A stretch of DNA of 64,000 bases from positions 1,922,001 through 1,986,000 of the forward strand of contig NZ_LFBU01000001.1 in the NCBI RefSeq assembly GCF_001045555.1, written 5' to 3'. Below are positions 1 through 8,218 of this stretch, piece after piece. The translations under genes were made by a program, and so were the position numbers. The first letter of the stretch is position 1. Every line of letters starts with the position of its first letter. Under the pieces are notes generated by a model, which was given only the letters and a program-made list of their open reading frames with translations, was not told where the DNA came from and made no database searches. This stretch comes from Marinobacter subterrani. Lineage in GTDB: Bacteria; Pseudomonadota; Gammaproteobacteria; Pseudomonadales; Oleiphilaceae.

Positions 1-1
1 C

Positions 2-1927
2 CGCCGCAACCTCAGGATCGTCCAGCCCGACAGGGTGAGTGTTTACTACACCAACACGGCCCTGCAGAACCTGGGTGAGCCCCCGATTTCGACCCGCACC
101 GATAGCGACGGCTTTACCATCATTGAGTTTACTGAGGGCCTGCCCCTGGGCCCGAACGTGATCATTGAGGCTGTCTACGGCAACACCCGCATGCGAGCGC
201 TCGCCGCCGATGCGGACCAGGATGTGAAGGTTAACCCCTTCTCCGAATACCTGGTGGCTACCGCCCTCAGCAACTACACCTCAGGGGAGTTCCAGACCAT
301 TCTCGATTGCGTGGCAGACCAGGGGGGCGAGCTGTGCCTCAACAAGTATGTCTGGTCCACCCTGGCGGATCAGGTTCACGATTTTGAGATCGACATTCCC
401 TCCAACGCCGATTTGCAGGGCGCCTTGAGCCTGCTCTCCGAACGGGCTGATTTCGCCCGCTACGTGAGTGCCATGGCGGGATACGCCGTACTGGATGCCT
501 CGTCTTCCGGCAAGATCAGCGCCAGTTCGGCGGACTACAACGCGGTTTTCCTGGGGATCGAGCTGGACCAGACCTTTCTGGAACCCTCCCTGGCCGGGTC
601 GGGCCAGTGGGGTACTCGCACGGCTCAGGAAGAAGTGCTCAGCGATGTTAACGGCACGGGGTATGTCTATCCGGCCCTCACCCTGACCAGCTTCGATGCC
701 TTCAACATCCGGGTCACCTCCCTGGCGAATGATATACCCTATGGCCGCGAAGCCCTGATTCATCAGGATGGCAACAATTTCTACGTGCGCGGCTCTGAAG
801 CCTGGGAGCTCAATGTTCACTCCTCGGCTCCCGGCGCCGCCACGCTGCTGGACAACACACGCTTGCTGGCAGGCCGGGCGCTGTTCCAGAGCATCACCGG
901 CAGGGGCAGCTCAAAGGTCATTGGCTGGACCCGCAATCCCTATTACCTCAACGCCTTCACCAGCGTCCCGGTGGATGAAACGACCGGGCCGGACCGGGTG
1001 GTCAGCGGATATTTCAGCGCCGGCAAGGCCATCGAACTGCAGGCCGAGGGCGACCAGTTACGGCGACTTGGCACTCTGGAAGAACAGTACGTCTCGGTAC
1101 TCGAGATTGACCTTTTGCGCAAGCAGGGCTTCGACGCCAGCTCACTCAATGGCCGGGATTACAACATGGTTTACCTGGCTACCCGCTTCAGTGAGGGCAG
1201 CGTGCCCATGGCGGTGGAAACCGGCCTCGGCCAGTGGCAGATCGTCTCCGGCACCGTCGACCAGTCCAACACTTCCACAACGGTCCAGCGCGGCAGCGCC
1301 GGCGGGATTACCACAATTACCACCGGCCCCGGCACCGAGTCCTGGACCCTGAGCAACCGCACGTCCCGGCTGAGCACCAAAGACGCGAATATTGGCCGGC
1401 TGAACCTGGATATATCCGACCCCTCCGGTGACTTCGAGCAGCCGGATATCGGCATTGGCGCCAGCACTCCGGACGGCTCGCTGCTTGCCTTCAACCTGGA
1501 TGACAGTCCCATGGGGGACGGTTTGCTGATTGCCGCCGAACAGACCAGCCTAAGCGCCCCTGCCAGCGGCCGCTTCCGCTTTCAGGGTATGGCGCTGGGG
1601 CTGGCGCCGGGCTCAAACCGGCTCAGGCACTTCGACAATGCGCTGCTGACAATTGACTCAGCCAGCACGGCAACGCTCTCGCCCGTTACCCTGACCAGCA
1701 AGCATTCGGTGGACAACGAGACAGTCACACCTCCGCGGCTTGAACAGAATCCGAGCATCGCCCTGACCTACACCCAGACCGGTGACGGCCGCGTTCAGTT
1801 CAGTGCCGGCAATCTGGTGCTCGAAGGGTTTTATACCGCCAGCCAGGACCAGTTCTACCTGAGGCTCCTGGCTGCAGACGCGTCCGAGGAACAGGCAGGG
1901 CTGGTGATCGCCACGCGAGCGCCCTGA
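2..1927 (+). CDS. Unrecognised large protein, 5' end outside window
   Basis: The frame is open from the left edge, so the N-terminus is missing; a GTG at 35 is the first start-like codon but has no clear ribosome binding site. At least 640 residues are present. I do not recognise the family. The product is Ser/Thr/Gly-rich with alternating hydrophobic strands, as in extracellular beta proteins. A motif recurs: SADYNAVFLGIEL near bases 525-563 and GRDYNMVYLATRF near 1150-1190, each followed by a G-QW stretch, suggesting two copies of one module. No membrane segment is visible in this part. It ends 93 bases before bax. An envelope or secreted role is only a guess. Confidence 0.6.
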   Translation, partial: RRNLRIVQPDRVSVYYTNTALQNLGEPPISTRTDSDGFTIIEFTEGLPLGPNVIIEAVYGNTRMRALAADADQDVKVNPFSEYLVATALSNYTSGEFQTILDCVADQGGELCLNKYVWSTLADQVHDFEIDIPSNADLQGALSLLSERADFARYVSAMAGYAVLDASSSGKISASSADYNAVFLGIELDQTFLEPSLAGSGQWGTRTAQEEVLSDVNGTGYVYPALTLTSFDAFNIRVTSLANDIPYGREALIHQDGNNFYVRGSEAWELNVHSSAPGAATLLDNTRLLAGRALFQSITGRGSSKVIGWTRNPYYLNAFTSVPVDETTGPDRVVSGYFSAGKAIELQAEGDQLRRLGTLEEQYVSVLEIDLLRKQGFDASSLNGRDYNMVYLATRFSEGSVPMAVETGLGQWQIVSGTVDQSNTSTTVQRGSAGGITTITTGPGTESWTLSNRTSRLSTKDANIGRLNLDISDPSGDFEQPDIGIGASTPDGSLLAFNLDDSPMGDGLLIAAEQTSLSAPASGRFRFQGMALGLAPGSNRLRHFDNALLTIDSASTATLSPVTLTSKHSVDNETVTPPRLEQNPSIALTYTQTGDGRVQFSAGNLVLEGFYTASQDQFYLRLLAADASEEQAGLVIATRAP

Positions 1928-1979
1928 GCCGGCCTTCGCCCGGCCATAAAACCCAACTGGCAGTTTCGACCGTATAACC

Positions 1980-1988
1980 TGTTATAAT
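1980..1988 (+). promoter_or_regulatory. Extended -10 promoter for bax
   Basis: TG-T-TATAAT is a perfect extended -10 (TGnTATAAT) 32 bases before the bax ATG, in the short gap after the preceding gene. No good -35 hexamer is seen 17 bases upstream, which extended -10 promoters can do without. Inferred from sequence only. Confidence 0.5.
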
Positions 1989-2019
1989 TATTGCCATATC
2001 GACGTTGACGAGAGGTTTT

Positions 2020-2955
2020 ATGTCTGCAGGTACACGGGCGATTATGCTAATGGTCCCGCTGATTGCGTTTGCCATCGGGGGTGGACTTTATACACCGTCT
2101 GAAAGTTCGGGCCAGAGTCGTTCCGACAACAATGGGTCCGAGCCCGCACTGTCATCCCTGCCCCCTCTTCCCGAATGGGCCAACGATGAGTTGCCGGATT
2201 TCACACAGTACCAGGACACCACCGAAAAGAAGGCCGCGTTCTTTGCATTCCTGTATCCCCGCATTGTTCTGGCCAACTCGCGAATTCTCATCGAGCGCGA
2301 TTACCTGGAGAGCCTCTCCAAAAAAGAGAAACTGACAGCCCGGGAGTACCGCTGGCTGGCGCAGGAATCCGAACGGCTGCGGGTGGATGCCGAACCTGGC
2401 AGCAAAGAGCAGTTTGCCCTGCTTCGCAAACGCCTTGATGTGATTCCTCCGTCGCTGATCATGGCTCAGGCTGCCAATGAATCCGCCTGGGGCACTTCAC
2501 GCTTTGCCATCAAGGGCAACAACCTGTTTGGCCAGTGGTGCTTTTCGAAAGGCTGCGGGCTGGTGCCTCGCGGGCGGGCCGAGGGCGCCAGCCATGAGGT
2601 GGCGGACTTCGCCTCACCCTACCGCTCGGTGCGGGCCTACATCCAGAACCTGAATCGCCACCCCACCTACCAGACGCTTCGGGATGTGCGCCTGAACGAT
2701 CGCCGCAACAGCGAGCCACTCTCCGGCGTTGAGCTCGCCGAAGGGCTGCTTGGCTATTCCGAACGTGGCAAGGAGTACGTTGAGGAAATACGGGCGATGA
2801 TTCACTACAACAATCTGGAATTTTACGACGATGACTTCCGGAACGTGATCCGGGATCTGACGCCGGACAGCCTCGAACGACTAGCCTCTACCGAGGCGGA
2901 AATCCGCCTGCTGCCCCGCCAGTCGTCACTGAACAGCACCCCGACGGAAGGCTAG
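2020..2955 (+). CDS. bax: Bax-like glucosaminidase (peptidoglycan hydrolase)
   Basis: 311 residues. Residues about 5-23 form a hydrophobic signal or anchor segment, so the enzyme should act in the periplasm. A linker and helical region follow, then a glucosaminidase domain (GH73-like) over about residues 140-280. The motif AQAANESAWGTSRF carries the likely catalytic Glu154, and GNNLFGQWCF and HPTYQTLRDVR follow as in Bax proteins. The family is predicted to cleave the glycan strands of peptidoglycan. The ATG at 2020 has AGAGG four to five bases upstream; a TTG at 2005 in the same frame has none. The acyltransferase gene follows after 12 bases, probably in one transcript. Confidence 0.85.
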   Translation: MSAGTRAIMLMVPLIAFAIGGGLYTPSESSGQSRSDNNGSEPALSSLPPLPEWANDELPDFTQYQDTTEKKAAFFAFLYPRIVLANSRILIERDYLESLSKKEKLTAREYRWLAQESERLRVDAEPGSKEQFALLRKRLDVIPPSLIMAQAANESAWGTSRFAIKGNNLFGQWCFSKGCGLVPRGRAEGASHEVADFASPYRSVRAYIQNLNRHPTYQTLRDVRLNDRRNSEPLSGVELAEGLLGYSERGKEYVEEIRAMIHYNNLEFYDDDFRNVIRDLTPDSLERLASTEAEIRLLPRQSSLNSTPTEG

Positions 2956-2967
2956 AGACACCCCTGC

Positions 2968-3870
2968 ATGCTTGATTTGCTCCCTGCGCCGCTGAAGGGA
3001 ACTCTGGCGGCCCTGCTCATTCTTTGTAACACGTTTATCCTGTTCCCGGTTCTGCTGGTGTTCGCCCTGCTCAAACTCGTTCTGCCTCTGGAGGCCGTTC
3101 GCAAAGGCTGCACGGTGATCCTGAACACGATCGCCTGGCTTTGGATTGGCTTCAACAATCTGCTGATGGACCTGCTTCACCGGGTAGCCTGGGAGGTGCG
3201 GGGAGCGGAGAACCTGAGCCGTGAGCACTGGTACTTCATTACCTGCAACCACCAGAGCTGGGCCGACATCCCGGCTATTCAGTACGTTCTGAACAGCCGG
3301 ATACCCTTGCTGAAGTTTTTCCTGAAAAAAGAGCTGATCTGGATACCGTTTCTGGGCATTGCCTGGTGGGCCCTGGATTTTCCGTTCATGCACCGGCACA
3401 CCAAGGAGCAAATCGCCAAGCGGCCAGAGCTGAAAGGCAAGGATGTCGCCGCCACTCACGCTGCCTGCGAAAAATTCCGCTACACCCCGGTCACCATTTT
3501 CAACTTCATGGAAGGGACCCGCTTTACCCCGGAGAAACAGCGCCGCCAGAACTCGCCCTACCGCCACCTGCTAAAACCCAGGGCCGGTGGTACCGCCTTT
3601 GTGCTTGGCGCCATGGGCGAGATGATCCACACCATGCTGGATGTCACCATCGTATACCCGGAGGGACGAGCGGGGTTCTGGGATTATCTGTGCGGGCGCA
3701 TCCGCAGGATCATCATCGACATTCGGATTCGTGAGATTCCGGGGGAATATCTGGGGATGGATTACGAAAACAACCGGGAAACGCGGGCCTCGTTTCAACG
3801 CTGGGTCAGCGAAGTGTGGGCTGAGAAGGATGCGCGGATTGAGGTGCTGCGGGCCGAAGCTAAAAGCTGA
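2968..3870 (+). CDS. yihG: YihG-like 1-acylglycerol-3-phosphate acyltransferase
   Basis: 300 residues. Two hydrophobic segments (about 10-33 and 45-70) precede a PlsC-type acyltransferase domain. The catalytic HX4D motif is His95...Asp100 (NHQSWAD) and the glycerol-phosphate binding EGTR motif is at 182-185. Family members transfer an acyl chain to lysophosphatidic acid or related lipids at the inner membrane; the length and the position next to bax fit the YihG branch rather than essential PlsC. A family A palindrome lies directly after the stop and separates it from the convergent regulator gene. The substrate cannot be told from sequence. Confidence 0.82.
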   Translation: MLDLLPAPLKGTLAALLILCNTFILFPVLLVFALLKLVLPLEAVRKGCTVILNTIAWLWIGFNNLLMDLLHRVAWEVRGAENLSREHWYFITCNHQSWADIPAIQYVLNSRIPLLKFFLKKELIWIPFLGIAWWALDFPFMHRHTKEQIAKRPELKGKDVAATHAACEKFRYTPVTIFNFMEGTRFTPEKQRRQNSPYRHLLKPRAGGTAFVLGAMGEMIHTMLDVTIVYPEGRAGFWDYLCGRIRRIIIDIRIREIPGEYLGMDYENNRETRASFQRWVSEVWAEKDARIEVLRAEAKS

Positions 3871-3874
3871 AAAT

Positions 3875-3902
3875 GGGTTCTGACCCCGTGGGGTCAGACC
3901 CC
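3875..3902. repeat. Family A palindrome, copy 1 (terminator-like)
   Basis: Inverted repeat with 13-base arms (3875-3887 and 3890-3902, one mismatch) built on TCTGACCCC/GGGGTCAGA. It fills the 36-base gap between two convergent genes and could stop transcription from both sides. It is the shortest and most divergent member of the family. Confidence 0.7.
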
Positions 3903-3906
3903 TTCT

Positions 3907-6609
3907 TCATAGCAAGCCGAGTTCTCTGGCCCGCACGATCGCCTGAGTACGGGACTTCACCTCCAGCTTGGCATTAATCCTTCGCGCGTGGGTTTTCACG
4001 GTGTGAAGGGAGATGTGAAGCTTGTCGGCGATTTCCTGGTTCGATAGCCCTTTAGCGATCAACTCCAGGACACCCTGCTCCCGGTCACTGATCGGTTCTG
4101 CCAGGGCTTCGGCACCGCCAACCGCCGGTTTCAGTTCGAACAGTTCGCCAAGGGCATCCTTGAACGGGCCTTCAGGAAGCTGGCCGAAACCCTTCTCCAT
4201 CAGCCCCTGAAGCTCGCCCCGCAACTCCGAAAACGGGCTGATAAAGTGCTCGCGGGCGGCTTCGGTAACAACGGCAACCAGAATTTTCTGTGCAACCACC
4301 GGGCCTTTCTCGTCCTGGACAATGACCGCCTCAAGCAACCGCATATGCAATTCAACTCCCCACGGGATCGCGCCTTCGTATCGCTCGCGAATGCCCTGCA
4401 GGGTTTCCCTGGCGCGTATCAGGTCGCCACGAGCCAGATCAACCCGGACCTGCAGGCAATCCAGCAGGCCTGGCATCATGGGGAACAGTTCCGGCACGCA
4501 GCCCGCCTCACGGTAAGGCGCCAGTTTGCTGACCGCCTGACTGGCGCTATCAACCTCATTCAGGGCCAGCCAACAACTGGCCTTCAGGGCCTCCAGAACC
4601 GGCACAAACAGCGATTCGTCCACCTGCCACGAGTGCATGGTTCGCTCGGCCCGGCCAATCCAAACAAAGGCATCGTCCAGCCGGCCCTGGGCCCGGCACA
4701 TCAGCACCCGGATGGTCATTGCCAGGAGCAGCCCCAGATCCCGGGTCTGTTCAGCATGCCGGCCGCAGTTAACCAGCAGCCTGTCAGCCTCGGCTTCCCG
4801 GCCCTGATGCCAGAGCACCAGCACCAGATTCAACTGAAGCCGGGTTTCGCCAATCCGGGCCGGGCGAGCCAGCTCCTGCATTGCCGTATCCAGTCCAGTA
4901 CGCAGCAGTTGCTCAGCGTGTTTGAGGGCACCCTTGCCCAGCTCGATACGGGCATGGGCGTATACTGCCAGCGCTTCCGAGCCGGAATCGCCCGCTACCC
5001 GGGCCAGCCGCGCCGCCGCCCGGTTGGCGTCCCGGGCCTCCTGAAAACGCCCCGCAGCACACAGGGCGCTCGAACGCACCATCTGGGTGACCAGTTGGCC
5101 CTGGGTACTGAGCTCACCTTCGGCCAGGGCCCTGTCGGCCATGGCCAATGCCGGGGCAACGCTGCCCTCTGCCCTGAGAATAAAGGCCTCAAGAGCACAA
5201 ATCCGAGCCACGTGCTCTTTCCGCTCGGTCTCAGACAGCCCCTCGATAAGTGTTCGGGCCTGGCGGAACTGACCGCCAATCGCATGAACCCAGCTGTATA
5301 CGATTCTCAGGCGGGCACTGCGCTCCAGAAGCCGGGCTGGCATGCTCTTGCGAAGCCTGAGCAGTGACGCGGTATCCTGGCCCAACAGCAGGGCCTCGGA
5401 ACCCTCGGAGGCGATTCGGATAACCTCGTCCGCATCGCCCGCCAACAGCGCATATTTCAATGCTTCCGGGAACTGATCACGCGCGCCAAACCAGCGACTG
5501 GCCTGAAGCATTCGCTCGGCGTAACCCACCATAACAGGCTCTCTGAGCCATTCCTGCAGCAGCGGGTTGAGCCGGTACCAGCGGCCACGGCCCGGCATGG
5601 GTTTGAGCGGGAGGCCTCGCTCGACAGCCTGGGACGGAATGATACCGGTATCCGGCAACAGCGGTGCCAGCGCCAGGAACAACTCATCGGAACATAGCTC
5701 CAGCTCGGCAATACCACGCATGGAGCGGAACTGGCCCGGTGTCAGGCCGCCAAGCACCGACTCCTTGAGGAACCGCTCAACACCGGCCGTTTCCTGTATC
5801 GGTTTGCGCTCGGTATTGCCCGCTAATTCCCGCCGATAAAGCGCCAGTGGCGTTGCCCAGCCTTCGGTTATGTCGTAAAGATTGTCGACGGCTACGCTGG
5901 TCAGCTGGCTTGCTGTCATGGCCGGTTTGAAAAACTCGAAGGTTTCCGAGCGAGAGAACTCCAGAACTTCGGCGCCTATTCGGGTAAACCGGTTTTCAAG
6001 TTCGAGACCATGGGTTTCAAACGGCAGCGCCTTTCGGGAGATAAGGACGATAGAAGAGTCGGGCGGGAAGTCTGCAATCAGCTGTTGGAGCAGCTCGACC
6101 ACGGCCGGGTTGCCCAGGTTCTGCAGGTTGTCAAGAACCAGAATCCGGGGCTTGTCATCACTCTTCCGCGCCAGCGCCACCAGCATCATCGCCAGGGTAT
6201 CGGCGAAGTTTGCGCCACTCTGGTGCCCCTGATCAGGTGTTTCGGGCAGATCCAGGGCAATGGCAAGCAGTGCCAGAAAACGCGACGGTGCGTTGTCCTG
6301 GGTATTCAGCGATATCCAGCGCACCTGATCGCTCGACACACCAGAACCACCCAGCGCACCGACCACCGCATGGGATTTGCCGTAACCGCAGGGCGCTTCC
6401 ATATACAGAACGCCACCTTCGTTCAGCGCCTCGGTAATCCTGCCTTCAAGCTTGGGCCTCGCCAGTGAGTCCGGTGGAACGGCTGGAATCTGAACTCTTT
6501 GCCTGAGCAGGTCTCTGACCAGTTCACCCCGCGGAAGACCACTGTTTGCTGATTGAAATTCATCGTTGGCTGCACAGCCATCATTGAATGGTTTCACGCA
6601 CTGCCCCAT
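3907..6609 (-). CDS. MalT-like LuxR-family transcriptional regulator (LAL type)
   Basis: 900 residues, the usual size for large ATP-binding LuxR (LAL/MalT-like) regulators. The P-loop is APCGYGKS at 72-79, a Walker B-like RILVLDNL lies near 155, a long TPR-like helical region fills about 350-800, and a C-terminal LuxR helix-turn-helix lies at about 838-895 (LSNQEIADKLHISLHTVKTH). Such proteins activate transcription after binding a ligand and ATP. It lies downstream of the DUF1302 and DUF1329 genes on the same strand, after a strong terminator, so it probably has its own promoter. The most likely targets are those neighbours. A similar regulator/DUF1329/DUF1302/thiolase cluster exists in Pseudomonas (recalled, not checked). 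The ligand is unknown. Confidence 0.85.
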   Translation of the reverse strand: MGQCVKPFNDGCAANDEFQSANSGLPRGELVRDLLRQRVQIPAVPPDSLARPKLEGRITEALNEGGVLYMEAPCGYGKSHAVVGALGGSGVSSDQVRWISLNTQDNAPSRFLALLAIALDLPETPDQGHQSGANFADTLAMMLVALARKSDDKPRILVLDNLQNLGNPAVVELLQQLIADFPPDSSIVLISRKALPFETHGLELENRFTRIGAEVLEFSRSETFEFFKPAMTASQLTSVAVDNLYDITEGWATPLALYRRELAGNTERKPIQETAGVERFLKESVLGGLTPGQFRSMRGIAELELCSDELFLALAPLLPDTGIIPSQAVERGLPLKPMPGRGRWYRLNPLLQEWLREPVMVGYAERMLQASRWFGARDQFPEALKYALLAGDADEVIRIASEGSEALLLGQDTASLLRLRKSMPARLLERSARLRIVYSWVHAIGGQFRQARTLIEGLSETERKEHVARICALEAFILRAEGSVAPALAMADRALAEGELSTQGQLVTQMVRSSALCAAGRFQEARDANRAAARLARVAGDSGSEALAVYAHARIELGKGALKHAEQLLRTGLDTAMQELARPARIGETRLQLNLVLVLWHQGREAEADRLLVNCGRHAEQTRDLGLLLAMTIRVLMCRAQGRLDDAFVWIGRAERTMHSWQVDESLFVPVLEALKASCWLALNEVDSASQAVSKLAPYREAGCVPELFPMMPGLLDCLQVRVDLARGDLIRARETLQGIRERYEGAIPWGVELHMRLLEAVIVQDEKGPVVAQKILVAVVTEAAREHFISPFSELRGELQGLMEKGFGQLPEGPFKDALGELFELKPAVGGAEALAEPISDREQGVLELIAKGLSNQEIADKLHISLHTVKTHARRINAKLEVKSRTQAIVRARELGLL

Positions 6610-6770
6610 TTAAATCCGGCTGAAATGCCTTGAACTGCCGGAAAAGTGGATCTTTGCACTGACTTTTGAGTGGCGACCGGCTTCGGGTACGCCTTTAGTA
6701 TGATAGGAAGGTTAAACCAATTGAGGGGCGGGCTGCAAAATTTTGACGTGAAAGGATTTTATTACATGAT

Positions 6771-6799
6771 AAAAAACGGCAGGCCCGAAGGCCTGCCGT
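6771..6799 (-). terminator. Rho-independent terminator after the DUF1329 gene
   Basis: On the minus strand a 9 bp GC-rich stem (ACGGCAGGC with GCCTGCCGT, 6-base loop) is followed by a run of T. It lies 25 bases after the DUF1329 stop codon and ends the DUF1302-DUF1329 transcript. Confidence 0.9.
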
Positions 6800-6823
6800 A
6801 TTCAACAACATCACCAGTAGCGC

Positions 6824-8185
6824 TTACCGGACACCCGCTCGGCGCAGTGCTGCCGGCGTATAGTCCCTCGAACTGCGCTCAATGCCGAAGACGTAAGGAT
6901 CCTCTTCTTCGTTGGTCAGGCCCAGGGCCAGATAACGGCCGGAGAGAAGGTCATACAGAACCTCGATCGCGTACCAGGGTACAACCTGATCGTAAAACTG
7001 CATGGCATGGGCTTCCGCAACACGCCAGAGTTCGCCGCGGCCATCGTAATGGTCAATCACCGAGGCTTGCCAGGAGTCTTCATCGATGTAGAAGTCACGT
7101 TGGGCATAGACGTGGCGCGCGCCCTCTTTCAGGGTTGCCCGCACATGCCACACCCGGTGCAGTTCGTAACGGGTCAGCTTCTGGTTGATGTGGCCGGCAT
7201 TGATAATCTGATCATAGCTCAGGCTCGGATCAACCAGCTTGTAGGAGTTGTACGGAATGTACATTTCCTTCTTGCCAACCAGTTCCCAGTTGTAGCGGTC
7301 CGGCGCACCGTTGAACATGTCGAAGTTATCAGAGGTACGCATGCCATCAGCCGCAGTACCCGGCCCGTCATAGGCAACCTGGGGCGCACGGCGAACACGG
7401 CGCTGACCGGCGTTGTAGACCCACGCACGGCGTGGTTCAGCCACCTGGTCAATGGTCTCGTGCACCAGCAGCACGTTGCCCGCCAGTCGTGCCGGACCAG
7501 TGATCGCCTGCTTGAAGTAGAACAGCACGTTGGGATCTTCTCCCGGATTGTAATCTTCCAGGTAGGTACGCCAGGTCAGCTCATCCTGGAATTTCACAAC
7601 TGAGAAGTCACCATCAACCGTAGGCGTTACCTGGCCGACATTACGAAGTACAGAGCCACCGCGATAGCGGGTAATGTGGTTCCAGATCACTTCAAGACCG
7701 TTCTGGGGGATCGGGAAGGGCGTGGCAGACTGGTAGTTACCAAGACCATTACCGTCCTTGATGAGCTCGACAGTCGTTGCATTCTCGACCGTCTTCTCCA
7801 TGACCTCCTTCGGGTAGGCCGCAGAACGATGGGTCTCGTACACCGGCATGAAGTAGTCATCGTAACGCTTGATCATGGCAACCTGCCCCGGGGACAGCTT
7901 GTCTTTGTACTGATCAACGTTACTCTGGTCAATAGTGAACTTCGGCTCTTCGTTGGGGTACGGGTTAACGTAGATACCGTCGCCCTTGTAGTTGGCCGGA
8001 GGAGCGGTCAGGCCACCGGTCCAGGCCGGGATTTCACCGCCATTGCCGGCTTTCATTGCGCCCATCGGGGTCAGCGATTCACCCAGCTTTGCCGCCTCTT
8101 CAGCAGAAACCGCACCCCAGGCCTGGCCTGCAAACATGCTTGCAGCCAGTACACCTGTAGCCAGTAGTTTCTTGTTCAATTTCAT
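6824..8185 (-). CDS. DUF1329 family exported protein
   Basis: 453 residues. A signal peptide is clear (positive MKLNKK, hydrophobic stretch, cleavage near GQAWG-AVS at about residue 24), so the product is exported. The rest matches the DUF1329 family, whose fold is thought to resemble LolA/LolB-type lipid carriers; its function is not established. It starts 33 bases after the DUF1302 gene and shares its transcript, and these two families usually occur as a pair. A role in moving a hydrophobic compound or lipid across the envelope is an inference from the fold and the paired outer-membrane-like partner. Confidence 0.85.
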   Translation of the reverse strand: MKLNKKLLATGVLAASMFAGQAWGAVSAEEAAKLGESLTPMGAMKAGNGGEIPAWTGGLTAPPANYKGDGIYVNPYPNEEPKFTIDQSNVDQYKDKLSPGQVAMIKRYDDYFMPVYETHRSAAYPKEVMEKTVENATTVELIKDGNGLGNYQSATPFPIPQNGLEVIWNHITRYRGGSVLRNVGQVTPTVDGDFSVVKFQDELTWRTYLEDYNPGEDPNVLFYFKQAITGPARLAGNVLLVHETIDQVAEPRRAWVYNAGQRRVRRAPQVAYDGPGTAADGMRTSDNFDMFNGAPDRYNWELVGKKEMYIPYNSYKLVDPSLSYDQIINAGHINQKLTRYELHRVWHVRATLKEGARHVYAQRDFYIDEDSWQASVIDHYDGRGELWRVAEAHAMQFYDQVVPWYAIEVLYDLLSGRYLALGLTNEEEDPYVFGIERSSRDYTPAALRRAGVR

Positions 8186-8218
8186 TTAAATTCCCTCGTT
8201 CAACGAATTCTTGCCGAT

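Noticed and set aside
6736..6745. CAAAATTTTG palindrome as operator for the LuxR gene
   Set aside because: Too short and isolated to support as a regulatory site, and it lies about 130 bases from the start codon.
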